Below, one piece after another: positions 34,401 through 46,420 of a stretch of DNA of 64,000 nt. The position numbers were made by a program, and so were the translations under genes. This DNA comes from Lycium barbarum (lineage: Eukaryota > Streptophyta > Magnoliopsida > Solanales > Solanaceae). The number at the start of each line of letters is the position of its first letter. Position 1 is the first letter of the stretch. The notes under the pieces are model-generated. The model saw only the letters and a program-made list of their open reading frames with translations. It had not been told where the DNA came from and did not search any database. Location: positions 10,490,336 through 10,554,335 of the forward strand of contig NC_083340.1 of assembly GCF_019175385.1 (NCBI RefSeq). Direction: 5' to 3'.

Positions 34401-37196
34401 CTCAGTAGTCCATGCAGTTTGTTATTCCATCGCGACATTGACATCCTTCTATGTTTACACTTATCAAGAAAAAAAAAATGACATCCTTTTAGTGATTGGT
34501 TGCATCGTGTATTTTTCTTAACTTTATAATGTCTCTAGTCACCCTCCAAGCTCAAAAAGAGTACCCCCCGGACATGCAATGCAAGGACAAGTTCCTCTTA
34601 CAGAGCACCATTGTGAATAATGATGCTGATGAACTTCCTCCAGATACTGTAAGTATTTGACTGAATTCTGTATAATGATTGGAGAGAGAGTGTTTTCTTT
34701 TTATTTTCACTCTATGCTATTGACTACTATTTCTTAATCCAGTTTAATAAGGATAGTGGAAGAAATGTAGAAGAGTGCAAGCTTAGGGTTGTTTACATCT
34801 CTCCTCACTCATCTCCTGGACATTCAGAAGATGCGTTTAAACAAAGTTCTGATGTCAATTCTGTAAGTTCTAAATTCAGCTCATAGTCTAATTTATATTT
34901 CAAGTCCTTATTTTCTTCTTCCAACAGTCATGCTGCTCGATTTCTTAGGATATAATGACTGGTGACTATAATGTATACATGCACAGCATGAGATTTTTAA
35001 GAAAACTGGCCTTAAGTTTCTTTAATGATGTCTGGAGATTTTGAACAAGTTTTTGTCATTTTTTATAACTTCAGTCTTTGTTTTTTCCTTTTCCTTTTCC
35101 TCTATATAAGAGCCACGTGTTGCTAGATTTCATAATGCAAGTAGTCTTTCCAGTGGTTTTCTGTGCATATGCTCAATTTAGATGTTTGGCTTTCAAGATA
35201 ATTATGGGTATGAGACAGTGATTAGGTGATTTAGGTGGTTGCTTTAGTTTGTGTCTTTGTGATGAGAGGGTTAAATAGATTTTCCTGACGAAACTGGTGA
35301 AATCAAAAAGAAAATTGAGAGAGGACAAACTACAATTATTCTTCTGCTTTTCGAGGATAAAATGATTATGGCAGAACAGATATGTACCATCTCACCTCAC
35401 TTCTCCATCCTAGATGGAAAATAGTGTTTAACAAATTCTAAGAAGAAACGTTTAACCATTAAGAAATGGAATACAAGCTTTATTATTATTATTTAAATAG
35501 CTGTTTGTGTATATGGCTATTTTCCTCCCTTGAGGAAGAACAGGAATAAAAGGACTTTGTGGGACCTGATAGAGCAAATAGCGTGGTTGAAGGTTTACTT
35601 TGATAATTAGGATGTCAAGGATGGTCTGTGTCGAAACGTGATTGTGAGCACTTCTTTTGTTGGTGGAGACACTTTCTTCTTGCTCCTTAGGAACTACTTG
35701 AGGAAAATTATTTTAGAATGTAATATACTTTAGGAGACCTCATATGGAGATGTCCATTGCAGACAAAATTCGAAGCAAGGAACAATTTCTAAGGCTTATA
35801 TTTTTAAACAGGATTTCTTTCGGGGAAGTAGTCTATGCCCATCAGTCACTTGAAATTCAACATGAGCTTATTTGATCTTCTCACCAATCCCCATAAACCC
35901 TGGTCAAATCATGGGCCATGTACCATCTTGGAGTCAGAGCCACGTTGCCTTGCATCCCCACATTTGATGCCAGGTGAAACTTTTCAAAACAGATGGTTCT
36001 ACTTCTCCATCTTGAAAAAGAGAACTGCAACTCTAGATGTTGAATTTGGTCAAATCGCGGATGAAGTACTCTCAGTTTAAGCTTTCGTTACTGACATTGC
36101 ATGTTCTATAAAGCTCCATAATCGGTATTCAGGGCAAAGAGATATTCTGCGACTTTAGAAAGGTTTTAGCTTCTAATCGTATGGAGGCTTAAGTTGGCCA
36201 ATTAAAACTTTCAGTCAGTCTTGCATATCATGTATGTACAAAAGATTTATATGCAATCACGATCTCCAAGTTTGTACATGAGATGGAGAATTTTATCTTT
36301 GTCCCAAGTTTGATACTGTACTATATTCTCTCTCTTTGATGGTATAGAGTCAAGCAGTGCAGCGTGCCAGAGATGAAAGGGATGCAATTTTCCGACAAAC
36401 ACAGCAGCTGCAACAGGAACTGGTTAGTGTACTTCACATTTTTCCATTTGTCTAGTTGTGACAATTACTTTCATGCAATAGTATATGCTGGTCCAAATTA
36501 ATACCATATAATAGTACATAAGGTTGCTCAATACGCAGAACTATCTGATCAGATTAATCCTAGTTGATACACGAAAAGAAGCAGAAGATAAATTGCTAGT
36601 GATATATTTTAACTTGCTATTAGGTCGGTTCTTATACGGTCATTAGATACGGCCAAAAGACACGACAGTTCTGGGAACCAAAAAGAGGATTTATTTGAAA
36701 TTACCCTTTCACATGGGAAGGATAGCAACTTGATTAGGCTTGGCTTGGTTTTATTTGAAGCAGACAAGGATAATGTAGAAAAAAGATTTGAACGTGGAAT
36801 TAACTGGCCGCATAGAAATTAACCTGTGCATCAACTAAATTAAAATAAAAAGCACAAGAAGAAGATAGCTATAGATCAGCAATAATGAATCTTACCTCTT
36901 CAAATTTCTTGTTGTGTCTGAATCTAGGACTAGCATTGATGATGGCTTCTTTTGTCCATAATTTTTCCTGAGTTTGAAACTTCAATTAAGTTTCTATCAT
37001 CTTGCATGCATTCTTTCGTATAGTGGCCACTATTCATGCATGTTGGTTCACTAACTTGCAGGAAATGTTGAAGAGACGAAGAAATCGGAGAAGTGATGCA
37101 GGCTTCTCTCTAAAGTTTGCACTCCTTGTGGGACTCATTGGGTTAATGGTCGGATTTCTGTTTAAACTGTTGATGTCTTCACCTTCTACAGAATAG
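31445..37196 (+). CDS. VAP27-type vesicle-associated membrane protein (MSP domain)
   Basis: Encodes a 216-residue tail-anchored ER protein that bridges the ER to the plasma membrane or other partners through FFAT-like motifs. Exons: 31445-31502, 33528-33598, 33704-33785, 34539-34648, 34743-34862, 36348-36422 and 37062-37196; phases match throughout. The MSP domain covers residues about 6-125: ITPDELKFQFELEKQSYCDL, NSTEHYVAFKVKTTSPKKYF, RPNTGIVHPRDSC, then VTLQAQKEYPPDMQCKDKFL. The lysines of the KTTSPKKY stretch belong to the known FFAT-binding surface. Residues about 148-172 (QAVQRARDERDAI...QQLQQEL) form a coiled coil. FALLVGLIGLMVGFLFKLLM (191-210) is the C-terminal membrane anchor. It is slightly shorter than many VAP27 proteins. 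A leader intron (about 31280-31434) is likely. Confidence 0.94.
32191..32649 (-). other. Unrecognised 152-codon open frame in VAP intron 1
   Basis: An open frame lies on the opposite strand of the 2-kb first intron of the VAP gene. I recognise no domain, signal peptide or membrane segment. The composition is mixed (Cys- and Lys-rich), and no promoter or splice pattern is evident. It may be a worn transposon fragment or chance. Confidence 0.15.
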
Positions 37197-38059
37197 CTCA
37201 AGTCCCCTTGTTTGTGGAATTAAAGTTTTTCTTTTAGTTTACTGTATAATTTTTCTAGTGTTGGTGAGCTAGAGAGCTTCTAGCTCTGTTCTTTCTGTGT
37301 AAATTGATCATTTTTGTGATACTTTGTATTTGTTCTAACCATTTTTCAGTTCATACATGTTTTTCTTGAAAATGAGCAGCTTTTCCCCCGTCACATGTGC
37401 CACAGTGCCAGAATTAAACAATGAGAGTAATTTTAAAATTTAAACTGATGAAATAATTATTAAACAATAGTACTTAAAAAAAGTCAGTTTTGGGAGTTTA
37501 AATATGGTTGAAGGCTTATGAAGAAAGCAGTCAAACTAAAAGATGGTCCCCGAGGCACGGATCAGTGGTCTAGAGATTACAATTCAATCCCTTATATAGC
37601 AGAATAATTTCACTGATCTTCTGTTCCCTACTGGCTATTGCCAATGGAAATTTACTTATTGCCTTGTTGATTAAGTTGAAAAGAAAACGGAATTAACAAT
37701 GGTTGGCATAAACGATGATGTCCTAAACTGTAAGCACAGTAATTAACAAGCTTCTTCTACAGTGCAATTTGTTTGTACAGTACGTAGGAGTGGTTAACCA
37801 TAAACCGTAGTACGGGATACCATGTTCAAGTAAAAAATTAGAGTTCAACAGAATCAAAACTTCAACATCTCAGCTCAAGAAGCACTTCAGGAAACAGGAA
37901 AATGATGCAATACTTCATAAAGCTAAGACAATAAAAATCTGATAATCTGATGATGCAAAATCATATACCAGTAATTCGTTACATACTCATTTTGTCAATC
38001 CCAAGAGCTATATTTTGAAAAGTTGGATAAAATCTAAATGACATCCTCATTAGGAAGAA
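37197..38059. other. VAP 3' region and intergenic sequence
   Basis: The first 200 bases are probably the 3' UTR of the VAP gene. The rest is AT-rich without recognised features. Confidence 0.45.
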
Positions 38060-38230
38060 ATTGCACGACTTGTCTTTCAAATGGGCTGGTCTTTAGTTTT
38101 TGTCATTTAGGGGGAACTTGTGGAATATTATGATGAAAAAATATAAATTGATGTCCCGCAAAAAGTTATTTGCATTGAGGGACAAACAATAAAGACCAGC
38201 ACAAAATATGGCCAAAAGTGCAAATGACCC
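38060..38230. mobile_element. MITE-like element, 'GCAAATGACCC' family, short copy
   Basis: It starts ATTGCACGACTTGTCTTTC, then AAATGGGCTGGTCTTTAG. It ends AAAGACCAGCACAAAATATG, then AAGTGCAAATGACCC, as in the copies at 7001 and 20135. It is separated by only 26 bp from the target duplication of the next element. Confidence 0.55.
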
Positions 38231-38265
38231 ACCCTTATTTGCGTAAATCAGTCCCAATTTATGTG

Positions 38266-38569
38266 TTTTTTTTTGTGCTCATTATCCTTCATTTGGGGTG
38301 GTCTTTAATTTTTTCCCTTCAAATTGGTGGACTTTAATTTTTCTCATTCGCCTAATACCCTGAGGTTGTGGGTTCGAATCCCAATTCAGTTAAAAAAAAA
38401 ATCGCAAGGTAGAATTTGCAAATTCTACACATGTGCAAAATCTACCTTTAAGGCCCAAATTCTGCCTTAAGGCCTGAAATTCTGCCAGAAGCATAAAAGT
38501 TAAACACCACCATTTTGAGGGCCAAAAATTAAAGACCAACCCAGAGAAGGTCAATCCTGCAAATTGCCC
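38266..38569. mobile_element. MULE-type MITE upstream of CDC7 (304 bp)
   Basis: The ends are inverted repeats carrying ATCCTTCATTTGGGGTGG and, at the other end, the inverse of ACCCAGAGAAGGTCAATCC. A perfect 9-bp direct repeat, ATTTATGTG, flanks it at 38257-38265 and 38570-38578. Inside is the B-box-like GGGTTCGAATCCC in a CCCTGAGGTTGTG context. The family is the same as 20715-21466. Its right end is about 110 bp from the first E2F-like site of CDC7. Confidence 0.87.
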
Positions 38570-38677
38570 ATTTATGTGCCCAGCCCATGTTTCCAATAAC
38601 AAGATATTTAAGTTCCATTTGACTTATTTTATCTTTTTTTTTTTTTTCTTGTTTCTTTTTCAATTTCCGATAAAACA

Positions 38678-38688
38678 TTTTTGGCGGG
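38678..38688 (+). promoter_or_regulatory. E2F-like site 1 upstream of CDC7
   Basis: TTTTTGGCGGG matches the E2F consensus WTTSSCSS. It lies about 125-135 bp before the CDC7 start codon. E2F/DP factors drive S-phase genes in plants as in animals. Binding here is inferred. Confidence 0.6.
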
Positions 38689-38712
38689 ATTATCAAACCC
38701 TACAGCAAATCA

Positions 38713-38721
38713 TTTTCCCGC
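38713..38721 (+). promoter_or_regulatory. E2F-like site 2 upstream of CDC7
   Basis: TTTTCCCGC is a canonical E2F site, 25 bp after site 1 and about 92 bp before the ATG. Two close sites are stronger evidence than one. Confidence 0.65.
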
Positions 38722-38812
38722 TCCTCTCTCTCCCTCTAATTCACTCATCTCTCTGTAACTCATTTCTCCACAATCCACATGCCTTTCCAGATCTGAAATA
38801 ATCATAATCAAA

Positions 38813-41800
38813 ATGGAGGAACTTCAACTAACCTCATCTTCCATTACCGATATACATAAAGCATGGCACATTTTCGCTCTTCTATTATCAACAGGTCGTC
38901 CAGCTTATCCATCAGAACTCTCATCAAAATGCACTTTATTTTCCACTTCACCGGAATACATTGAATTTCTCTGTTCCATTCCTAATTCGCCCCTACATTT
39001 AACGAGTAATTACTTCGTCACGTTTTCCCCAATCGGATTCACAACAACCGTTAAATTCTTCGCTAATGCGAATGCGTTTAAGGATTTCCTGCCTCGGCTC
39101 GAGTTTCGAGGACAGAAGGAGTGTATTATGAGGACCTATTATAGGAAAAGGAAGAGAGCTGGATCGGATGTTGAGGATTTACATTTGGTTAATAAAAGAG
39201 GATTTTTCAACAATTTTGATGGTACGACACTTTTTTTGATCCATGCGTTATGATTATTGCGGTTAAATTGAGTATTTTGTTTGTTGTTTATTTCAGTTAA
39301 GGAAAGAAGCCAAGTTATGATGCCTTTTCGGAGGATTTGTGGACAGGTAAATTTGAAGCTTTTTATACTTTAATTTGAAAAGTTGTGAGACTGTGTAGTT
39401 AGCTAAGGTGTACTCCCTTCGTTCCAATTTATGTGACATGGTTCGGATTTCGAGAGTCAAATTTCTTTTATTTTGACCGTGAATTCGGACATGCAATCTT
39501 TAAGTTTTTTTGAAAAATATAATTTACATATTTAGAATGAAGTTCTCATGCTTCATTTCATATACGAATCAATACGAGATTTGTACAAAATCACACAGTT
39601 ATAGAGATTTAAAAAGAAAGAAGCACTAGAAGTCGAGTTGGTTGAAGAACTTGAAGAAAAACTAAGGTTTTCAAAACACACTAAAAACAGCATATATGCA
39701 AACACATTGTCGAGATAAGACTTACAAAGATGGAACATGAACAAGCACGAGAATCGGTAGAGGGATTGAAGAAGGAAAACGATGGTGGTGGAGTTGAACG
39801 AAGGAAGAATTGTGTGATTTTGTACAATGTGTTTGTTTGAAAAATATAATTTACATAGTAGGAAGTTCTCATGCTTCGTGTCATATACGAATCAATATGA
39901 GAATTGATAATCAGTTCTATATATTGTACGACTTAAATGACATGAAATAGATGCCCTCCTATCCACCTTTGCTTATGATTAATAATGCAACAGACCTAAT
40001 ATGTATAAATAGAAGTGTTTCTTCGCTAATAGTTTTAAGTTTTGGATGAGATGGTTTATACACATCAAGGAGACAGGTTGTGAGTTTGAGTATCATTGCT
40101 TCCAATCTATAGGATATTTTCACAATTTTAGCCCAAGAGAAGAATTAGGCTTGCGCGTTAGAGGGTGTAGTGAAATCCTTATATAAATAATCAAAATTCT
40201 CTCATCTCTAATTGCTTTTACTTTTAAATGAGAGAGTTCACACACTTCATAGGTAAGGGATCATGCAGTGAGAATCCCTGTCTTAATTCAAGAGTTCAGA
40301 TGGCTATTAATGCAAAATAAGAGGAATCATATGACGATAATTAGGTGACTGGAAAATTTTCTAATAGAACTTGAATGAGGATCAAGTAACATACATGGAA
40401 GATCACCAATGCCTGTTGGATAATATGACTCGTTAGTTTTCTCTGAATTCTCTTTCAGAGGATTTTGGAAGGTAATCTTGCTTTCCTCACCATCTCTATC
40501 AATATTCTTCTTAATTGGCTCTCATTTGACTGTATTATTTTGTTCCACTTTTTGCTCGAGTTCAGAATATTAATCTTTGTTGTCTCTAACATTGCTGGTA
40601 CAGGCATATCTCCCCAATGAAAATTTGAGTTGTGGCAAGAACCAGTTGACAAGAATACCATTGTCATTGGCTTGCGATTTCAACGGATGTAATGAAATGT
40701 TCAGAACAACTTTGATAATTGATGGTAGTGCCAGACCATCAAGTTCTGGACTTAAGAGTATTGAATATGGACGCGAAGACAAGATAGACAGAGGAGAAAA
40801 CAGTAATGAAGAAAATTTTGTACATATGCCTATCTGTAAATCTAAAGTTCTTAGTCATAGCCTGTTCAGCTCCCCTAGATCAACAGCAGTTAGTATCACA
40901 GACCCCATGCTTCAGTTAAAGCCACTTCCTACCAGTTCATTGGAAACCACATCTACCAGTACAGCTGCTGAGATGGTTGGTACTACAGAAAAGAACTCTG
41001 GCATAAATTCCTGTACAATAGTGGACAAAGAAATGGAAATTCCGCTATCTGCAGCTGATGCTTCTGTCCAGGATTTTGAAAGGATGACTCAAAAGGAAAA
41101 TTTTATGGAAGGCAACGAAGAAGAACCAGCTTCGTATCCTGTTAGCAATAGAAATGTTAACTGCACTGAGACTCATCCAACAAAGGTGAACATATCACCT
41201 CAAGATTTTCATGCAGAGAATGCTACCAAGAATTGCACGACTTCACTTCTCCACATAGATAGAGCAGAAAAAGATGAGCCTCTGCATGGCCATGCCATCT
41301 TGACGCCCACACAATCTTTTGGTCATAAGCAGCTGGGAAAATCATCCCCTAATTCAAAACCCTCCCAGAGGGATGACGGGGAGCCGAGGAATTCCAAGGC
41401 ACTGAAGAATCATAATGCCGCCAGTCTGCTTCTCGACAAAGAGCAACTCGGAAAAGATGCAAAGTCAATTCCTATGAAGCTGAAGCATAAACAGAACTAT
41501 GACTTGGGTATGAGCATTAAAGAGAGGAAGGGAAATCCAAAAGATAATGGGGAGAATTTCGTGTGTAACTCCACAAAAGTAAGTTCCAGCGCATCATTTT
41601 AATTGACTTGTATTTGGTAAGTTTGTTCCAATAAAATCATGATGTAAACCTCAAGGTGCTTGTTTTATAGAATCAATTGGAGCAAAAACAGTTGCCTAAC
41701 TTTGAGTCCTATATTGTGGAGGAAGAAGAGGGTTCAGGTATTTACCTTTGTCTGGCTTTCAATCTATAGCAATGATTATTCTGAAGTTTTTATCATTTTA

Positions 41801-44800
41801 TGCCTTTAACAATCCTGATGACTATATTTGCAGGTGGTTATGGGACGGTGTACAGGGCAAGAAGAAAGAGTGACGGAGTGAAGTTTGCAATTAAATGTAT
41901 GATATGCACACTAAACTCTTGCAATTATATTAAATTTAAATTTCCTTGATTTGCAATATCTGTTCATATGACTTTGGGGGATCCTTTAGCAGTTGAATGT
42001 CGTTTAATTCTTGCATATTTTTGCACTTGACTGGTTAACTTCCATGATGCATCTGTGGAACGACACAGGTGGATACTCATTTACATTACTGAGCAAGGTC
42101 AAAGGGAGAAATATTGTAGTATAGGTTGATGATGCATCAAAAGATTTGAGGCATTCTTCTGTCTTCATTATTACTTGATTGCTCTGTGGCGCTGTATTTT
42201 GCTTTTTTATATCTCTATATCAGTTTGAGGCATTTGTTAAACTCTTGTGCATTGTTACCGTGCTGAAAAGTTGTTTCATTATCAAAGAAAAGATAAAATG
42301 GAGCATCTATGCTCTTTTCGCATTGAGTTTCTCTCATACAAATCCATGTATGGCCCTCAGTTGCCTAAATTGGGGACCAATTTCGATGCTTCTGTGGTGA
42401 TCAATATAACTGATACGTTGATTTTGACTTTGCAGATCCTCACCCAAATGCTAACAGACAACATGTCCATAATGAGTTAAAGATGCTAAAGCGCTTTGGG
42501 TAATGATGTAGGAAATTGTTTTTAAGGAACCATGGATACATACACATGAATATATACATATATCTACAGCTCTATATGCACTACAAGAATTCTTCTAAAA
42601 CCTTTTCTTTATGACAGGGGAAAGAACTTTGTAATTAAGTATGAAGGATCATTCAAGAATGGAAACTCTGACTGCCTTGTTCTAGAGCATGTCGAGCATG
42701 ATAGACCAGAGGTTAATTCTCTTTTTATCTTTTGAGTTGTCTAGTTTTAACATATAGTAGTCATTATTTTAACATGTTTACTGTTGTGGTTCAAACTTAA
42801 AGGTCTTGAAAAGAGACATGGATGTTTCCCAGCTCCGGTGGTATGGCTATTGCATGTTCCGGGCACTTGCTGGTTTACATAAACTAGTAAGAATATCAGA
42901 AAAGATGCAAATGAACTGAATGGTTTTCCTGGAAACACAACTAATTTCTAATTTTCTTACATGCAGGGTATTGTTCATAGAGATGTTAAACCTGGAAACT
43001 TTCTTTTTTCAAGAAAGCTTAATAAAGGTTACCTCATCGACTTTAATCTTGCCCTGGTGAGTGTGCTATTCAACTTGGTAGAAATTTTCCTTCTTGTTAT
43101 GTTATTGAACTTGAACAATCTGATTGACATTTTACTCTATATCCATTTGCTGCATAGGATCTGCACCAAAAATATGGAACATCAGGTACTTCTTCTTCTT
43201 GATGATTTTCTTAACTTGAAAGATGTCTTGTGCTTCCAAGTTTCCACTACATCATCATTTTAAGTCTCTTCAACAGAAGAATAAACTCCCAATAATGTTG
43301 AATACTTCAAGTTCGATTTTCATCACTTTCTCTTTTCTTGTATATTAGCAATTGAATGTTCACTAAGAACTGTATATGTATAATTCACAGACAAGGAAAA
43401 GTCGAGCCATGGTGCAAGCTTTAACAGTGGTCCTATTCCCCTCGCCAAGTCTCTTCCTCCAATTAAACAGAGAAGATACTCAACTGCAAAAGTTGAGGAA
43501 GGCATCAATGAGGAAGCAGCAAAAGGCATGAAGTCTCTAATACGGCCCAAAAACCTTAAAAGGAAGGCTGACAAACAAAAGGTTGGCGCTGATGGTTCGG
43601 GGATAACCTCAGCAAAGGATGCCACAAGCAATAGGACACCATCAGCAGAAAGGTTGAGAGAACCCCTTATATATCAAGGTAGGAAGGAGTATATGAACCT
43701 AGCACAGGAAGCACTTCAAGGTTCTAACCATGTAGATACGAATGGTCCAACTTCCAAGAGAAAGCGGGTTGCTGCAAGTCCTGGAAAAGTAGAAAGGAAG
43801 TATTACATAACTCCAATGCCATTGCATTCATCTGGAATTGCCATTGGTGGTGCTGGTTTACTGAAAAGCAAAGGTCTGTTATTTTGTGTAACTAGCTTTG
43901 GTCGGAATTGTGGTTTCATGTTTTTCTGTGCTTGAACTTTTGCACTGGGTTTAACTTTCTACTGTTTCCAGGGGACGGGAAGCAAAAGCGAGAAGGACCA
44001 TGTGTTGGAACCAAGGGTTTCAGAGCTCCAGAGGTTAGTATAGCAATAAGCTATTGTATCCATTTGCCTTGTAATAACTTAGCCTTTGCCCATATTTTCA
44101 TTCATGAAGCATGATATACTTACTTTTTAGAAGTCATGTTTACATCTCCATCATAAACATTCAGTCTCCTTTAATACATAATAAAAAATTCACTGGCTAT
44201 CATCCTCACTCATGATGGATGGCTGCATTGGCAGGTGCTATTCAGATCTTCACATCAAGGTACAAAACTTGATATCTGGTCAGCTGGAGTTACTTTGCTC
44301 TATTTCATTATTGGCCGAACACCATTTGCTGGAGACCCTGACCAGTAAGATTCTGTCTGTATTCATTGCCATTGAACAAGATAAATGATACTGAGAATTT
44401 GCTAACCATTGTATATTTCTTTAATTAGGAACATAAAGGAAATAGTCAAATTGAAAGGAAGCGAAGATTTGTGGGAAGTGGCCAAACTACACAACCGAGA
44501 GTCTTCATTTCCAGCGGTACTAATAGTTCCAATGTTTTCTTTAACTGTTTTTTTTTCCATTCAACTCCATGCATATCTCTGAATAGTACATTACCATGAA
44601 ACAGGATTTATTTGACGTGAAATCTCTGTCGCCTGTAAAGTTACGAGATTGGTGTTCAAGAAACACCCGAAAATCAGATTTTCTAGAGATCATTCCACAA
44701 TCACTTATCGATCTTGTGGACAAGTGTTTAATGTCGAACCCAAGATTGAGGATTAGTGCAGAGGAAGCCATCCGGCATGAGTTCTTTGCTCCATGCCATG

Positions 44801-44913
44801 AGGCTTCTTTGAGAAAGCATAGGCTGCATCGTCAAGGGCTCAGCCAAGAGGGCCAAAGCCCAGGGTCTACACTTCCCTTACCAGAAAATTCTCAAACATG
44901 TGGAGTATTGTAA
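38813..44913 (+). CDS. CDC7: CDC7-type serine/threonine protein kinase
   Basis: Predicted kinase of 991 residues that, with a Dbf4-like partner, would phosphorylate the MCM helicase to start DNA replication. Fifteen exons with consistent phase: 38813-39221, 39297-39346, 40604-41578, 41671-41737, 41834-41896, 42436-42499, 42618-42711, 42803-42886, 42967-43056, 43158-43185, 43391-43873, 43972-44033, 44235-44344, 44429-44516, 44605-44913. Residues 1 to about 480 are a Ser/Thr- and Lys-rich plant-type extension. The kinase domain has the ATP loop GSGGYGTVYR (499-508), AIK with K521, HRDVKPGN (606-613) and DFN (627-629) in place of DFG. A basic insert of about 170 residues (exon 11) lies inside the activation region, as in CDC7 kinases. 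It is followed by GTKGFRAPE and LDIWSAGVTLLYFIIGRTPF. The split kinase domain with this insert identifies CDC7. E2F-like sites lie upstream. Confidence 0.93.
39411..39910. repeat. Composite repeat in CDC7 intron 2
   Basis: It starts with a Stowaway-type end (TACTCCCTTCGTTCCAATTT, then ATGTGACAT). An inner unit at about 39582-39826 has inverted ends TTGTACAAAATCACACA and the inverse of TGTGTGATTTTGTACAA. This unit is flanked by direct repeats of about 65 bp sharing GAAAAATATAATTTACATA and CATATACGAATCAATA, at about 39513-39577 and 39838-39900. The right Stowaway end was not found. Confidence 0.55.
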
Positions 44914-46032
44914 ACAAAGTACAAGTAGCTTTTTGAAGTTTTTTTTTTTCCTCGACCTGTTGTCATGTAAAAATAGCTAACAAATGAATGTAATTCTTTC
45001 AACAACTCTTGAATTTAGTGTAGTCTTATGCTTTACTGATGTTGTATCTTAACTCATTTATAGAAATTTAAGGCTATTGTGCATTAACATTTTACAAGCA
45101 CCTAGACCTCTACTTCCTTTTAACTGTTACTGGAACCAAGTGTTGTCATTCAAAGAAGTGAATGAAAGCGTTTCACAGGTTTAGGTGATAATGTGAAGTG
45201 TGAACCATCAGTTTACTTGCAAGAAAAGGCAGGAGGTTCTTCGTACTCCTTTGCTCATTTTATTCTTTGAAGGTTCGAGGAAGCTTGTTATTGCTTAGTA
45301 GTAGTATATATTTTATTCTATTTTATTTTCAACACGCTCTTTGGGACCCTGAAAAGGAGAATAAATGTCATAGGTGACATGGCATGCTTCAATTGGCGGA
45401 ACTACGTGGAAACGTAGAGGTGACATGGCAGTCTTCTACCAAGTAACTAACTTGTGGCCGATAGCTTCGCATATAAGTAATAAATATATGGTTTTCCCGA
45501 GGTTCTTCGGGAACCAATGACCCAGTAATTCCCTTAATTGCCCCTGTATTTAATGTTTATAAAGTACTAGTCTCTTCTAAATTGTCAACAACTCTATTAA
45601 ACATTAATTATATAATTTGTTAAGTAATTTAGCTAAAGTAAACAACAACAAAAAAATACTACTAAAACATATAGTTTGTGGAATGCTGAATGTTGCTTCA
45701 TTTCTGCCAAGAGACACGGGATAAAATCGGTTCCTAGTATCTCAGAGCCTACTGTTATATGAAATATTTTTCTTGAAACAGTCATACATTGAAGAACTAT
45801 TTTAATTGTGTACTGCAGCAAATGACAAAAGGCCGGAATGGCATAAATAATGAAAAGAATTTTTTAGAATCCCATAAATTTTTTATTAGTAAATGAAACA
45901 AACAAATAGGCAGCTTATTACCAAAACTACTTGTCATTATGTAATATACTGCATTTATTTATTTGTTAAGCCTTCAGAAAACAAGGAGTATATAAGTAGA
46001 ATTAATGAAAAACACGCACGAGATATTTTGTA
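44914..46032. other. CDC7 3' region and intergenic sequence
   Basis: The first 150-200 bases probably hold the CDC7 3' UTR. No gene is recognised in the rest. Confidence 0.45.
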
Positions 46033-46275
46033 CTTCCCTGTCTCAAATTATTTATCGTGTTTATCTTTTACACGCTCCTTAAAAAAATATTAATTAAGAG
46101 TAATTTATGATTATTTACTCTATTTATATCCTATAATGAGGTATTTATAGTCTTCAAGAACAATTACTACTAAGGCTAAAATAAAAATAAAAATAAATTT
46201 AATTTTGTTTTGAATTTTTAGAATGACAAATAATTTAAGACGATTATTTTTAAAAATAATTTAAAACGGAGCAAG
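46033..46275. mobile_element. Stowaway-type MITE (243 bp)
   Basis: The left end CTTCCCTGTCTCAAATTATTT and the right end AATAATTTAAAACGGAGCAAG are inverted. The dinucleotide TA flanks both sides (46031-46032 and 46276-46277). Confidence 0.65.
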
Positions 46276-46420
46276 TAGTATATTTGTCAAAAAAAGGCAA
46301 CAATATTTTAAATTATAATTCGATAATGTAAAAAAGAAGTGAGAAAAGTAAAAACTAAATCTGGGGGTATATATATAAATGTAAACTTACAAGAAAGTAA
46401 GGCTGGAATATTAATTATTT

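Noticed and set aside
40456..40473. Possible mini-exon in CDC7 intron 2 (AGGATTTTGGAAG between an AG and a GT)
   Set aside because: It resembles the end of exon 2 by chance. Exons 2 and 3 join in phase without it.
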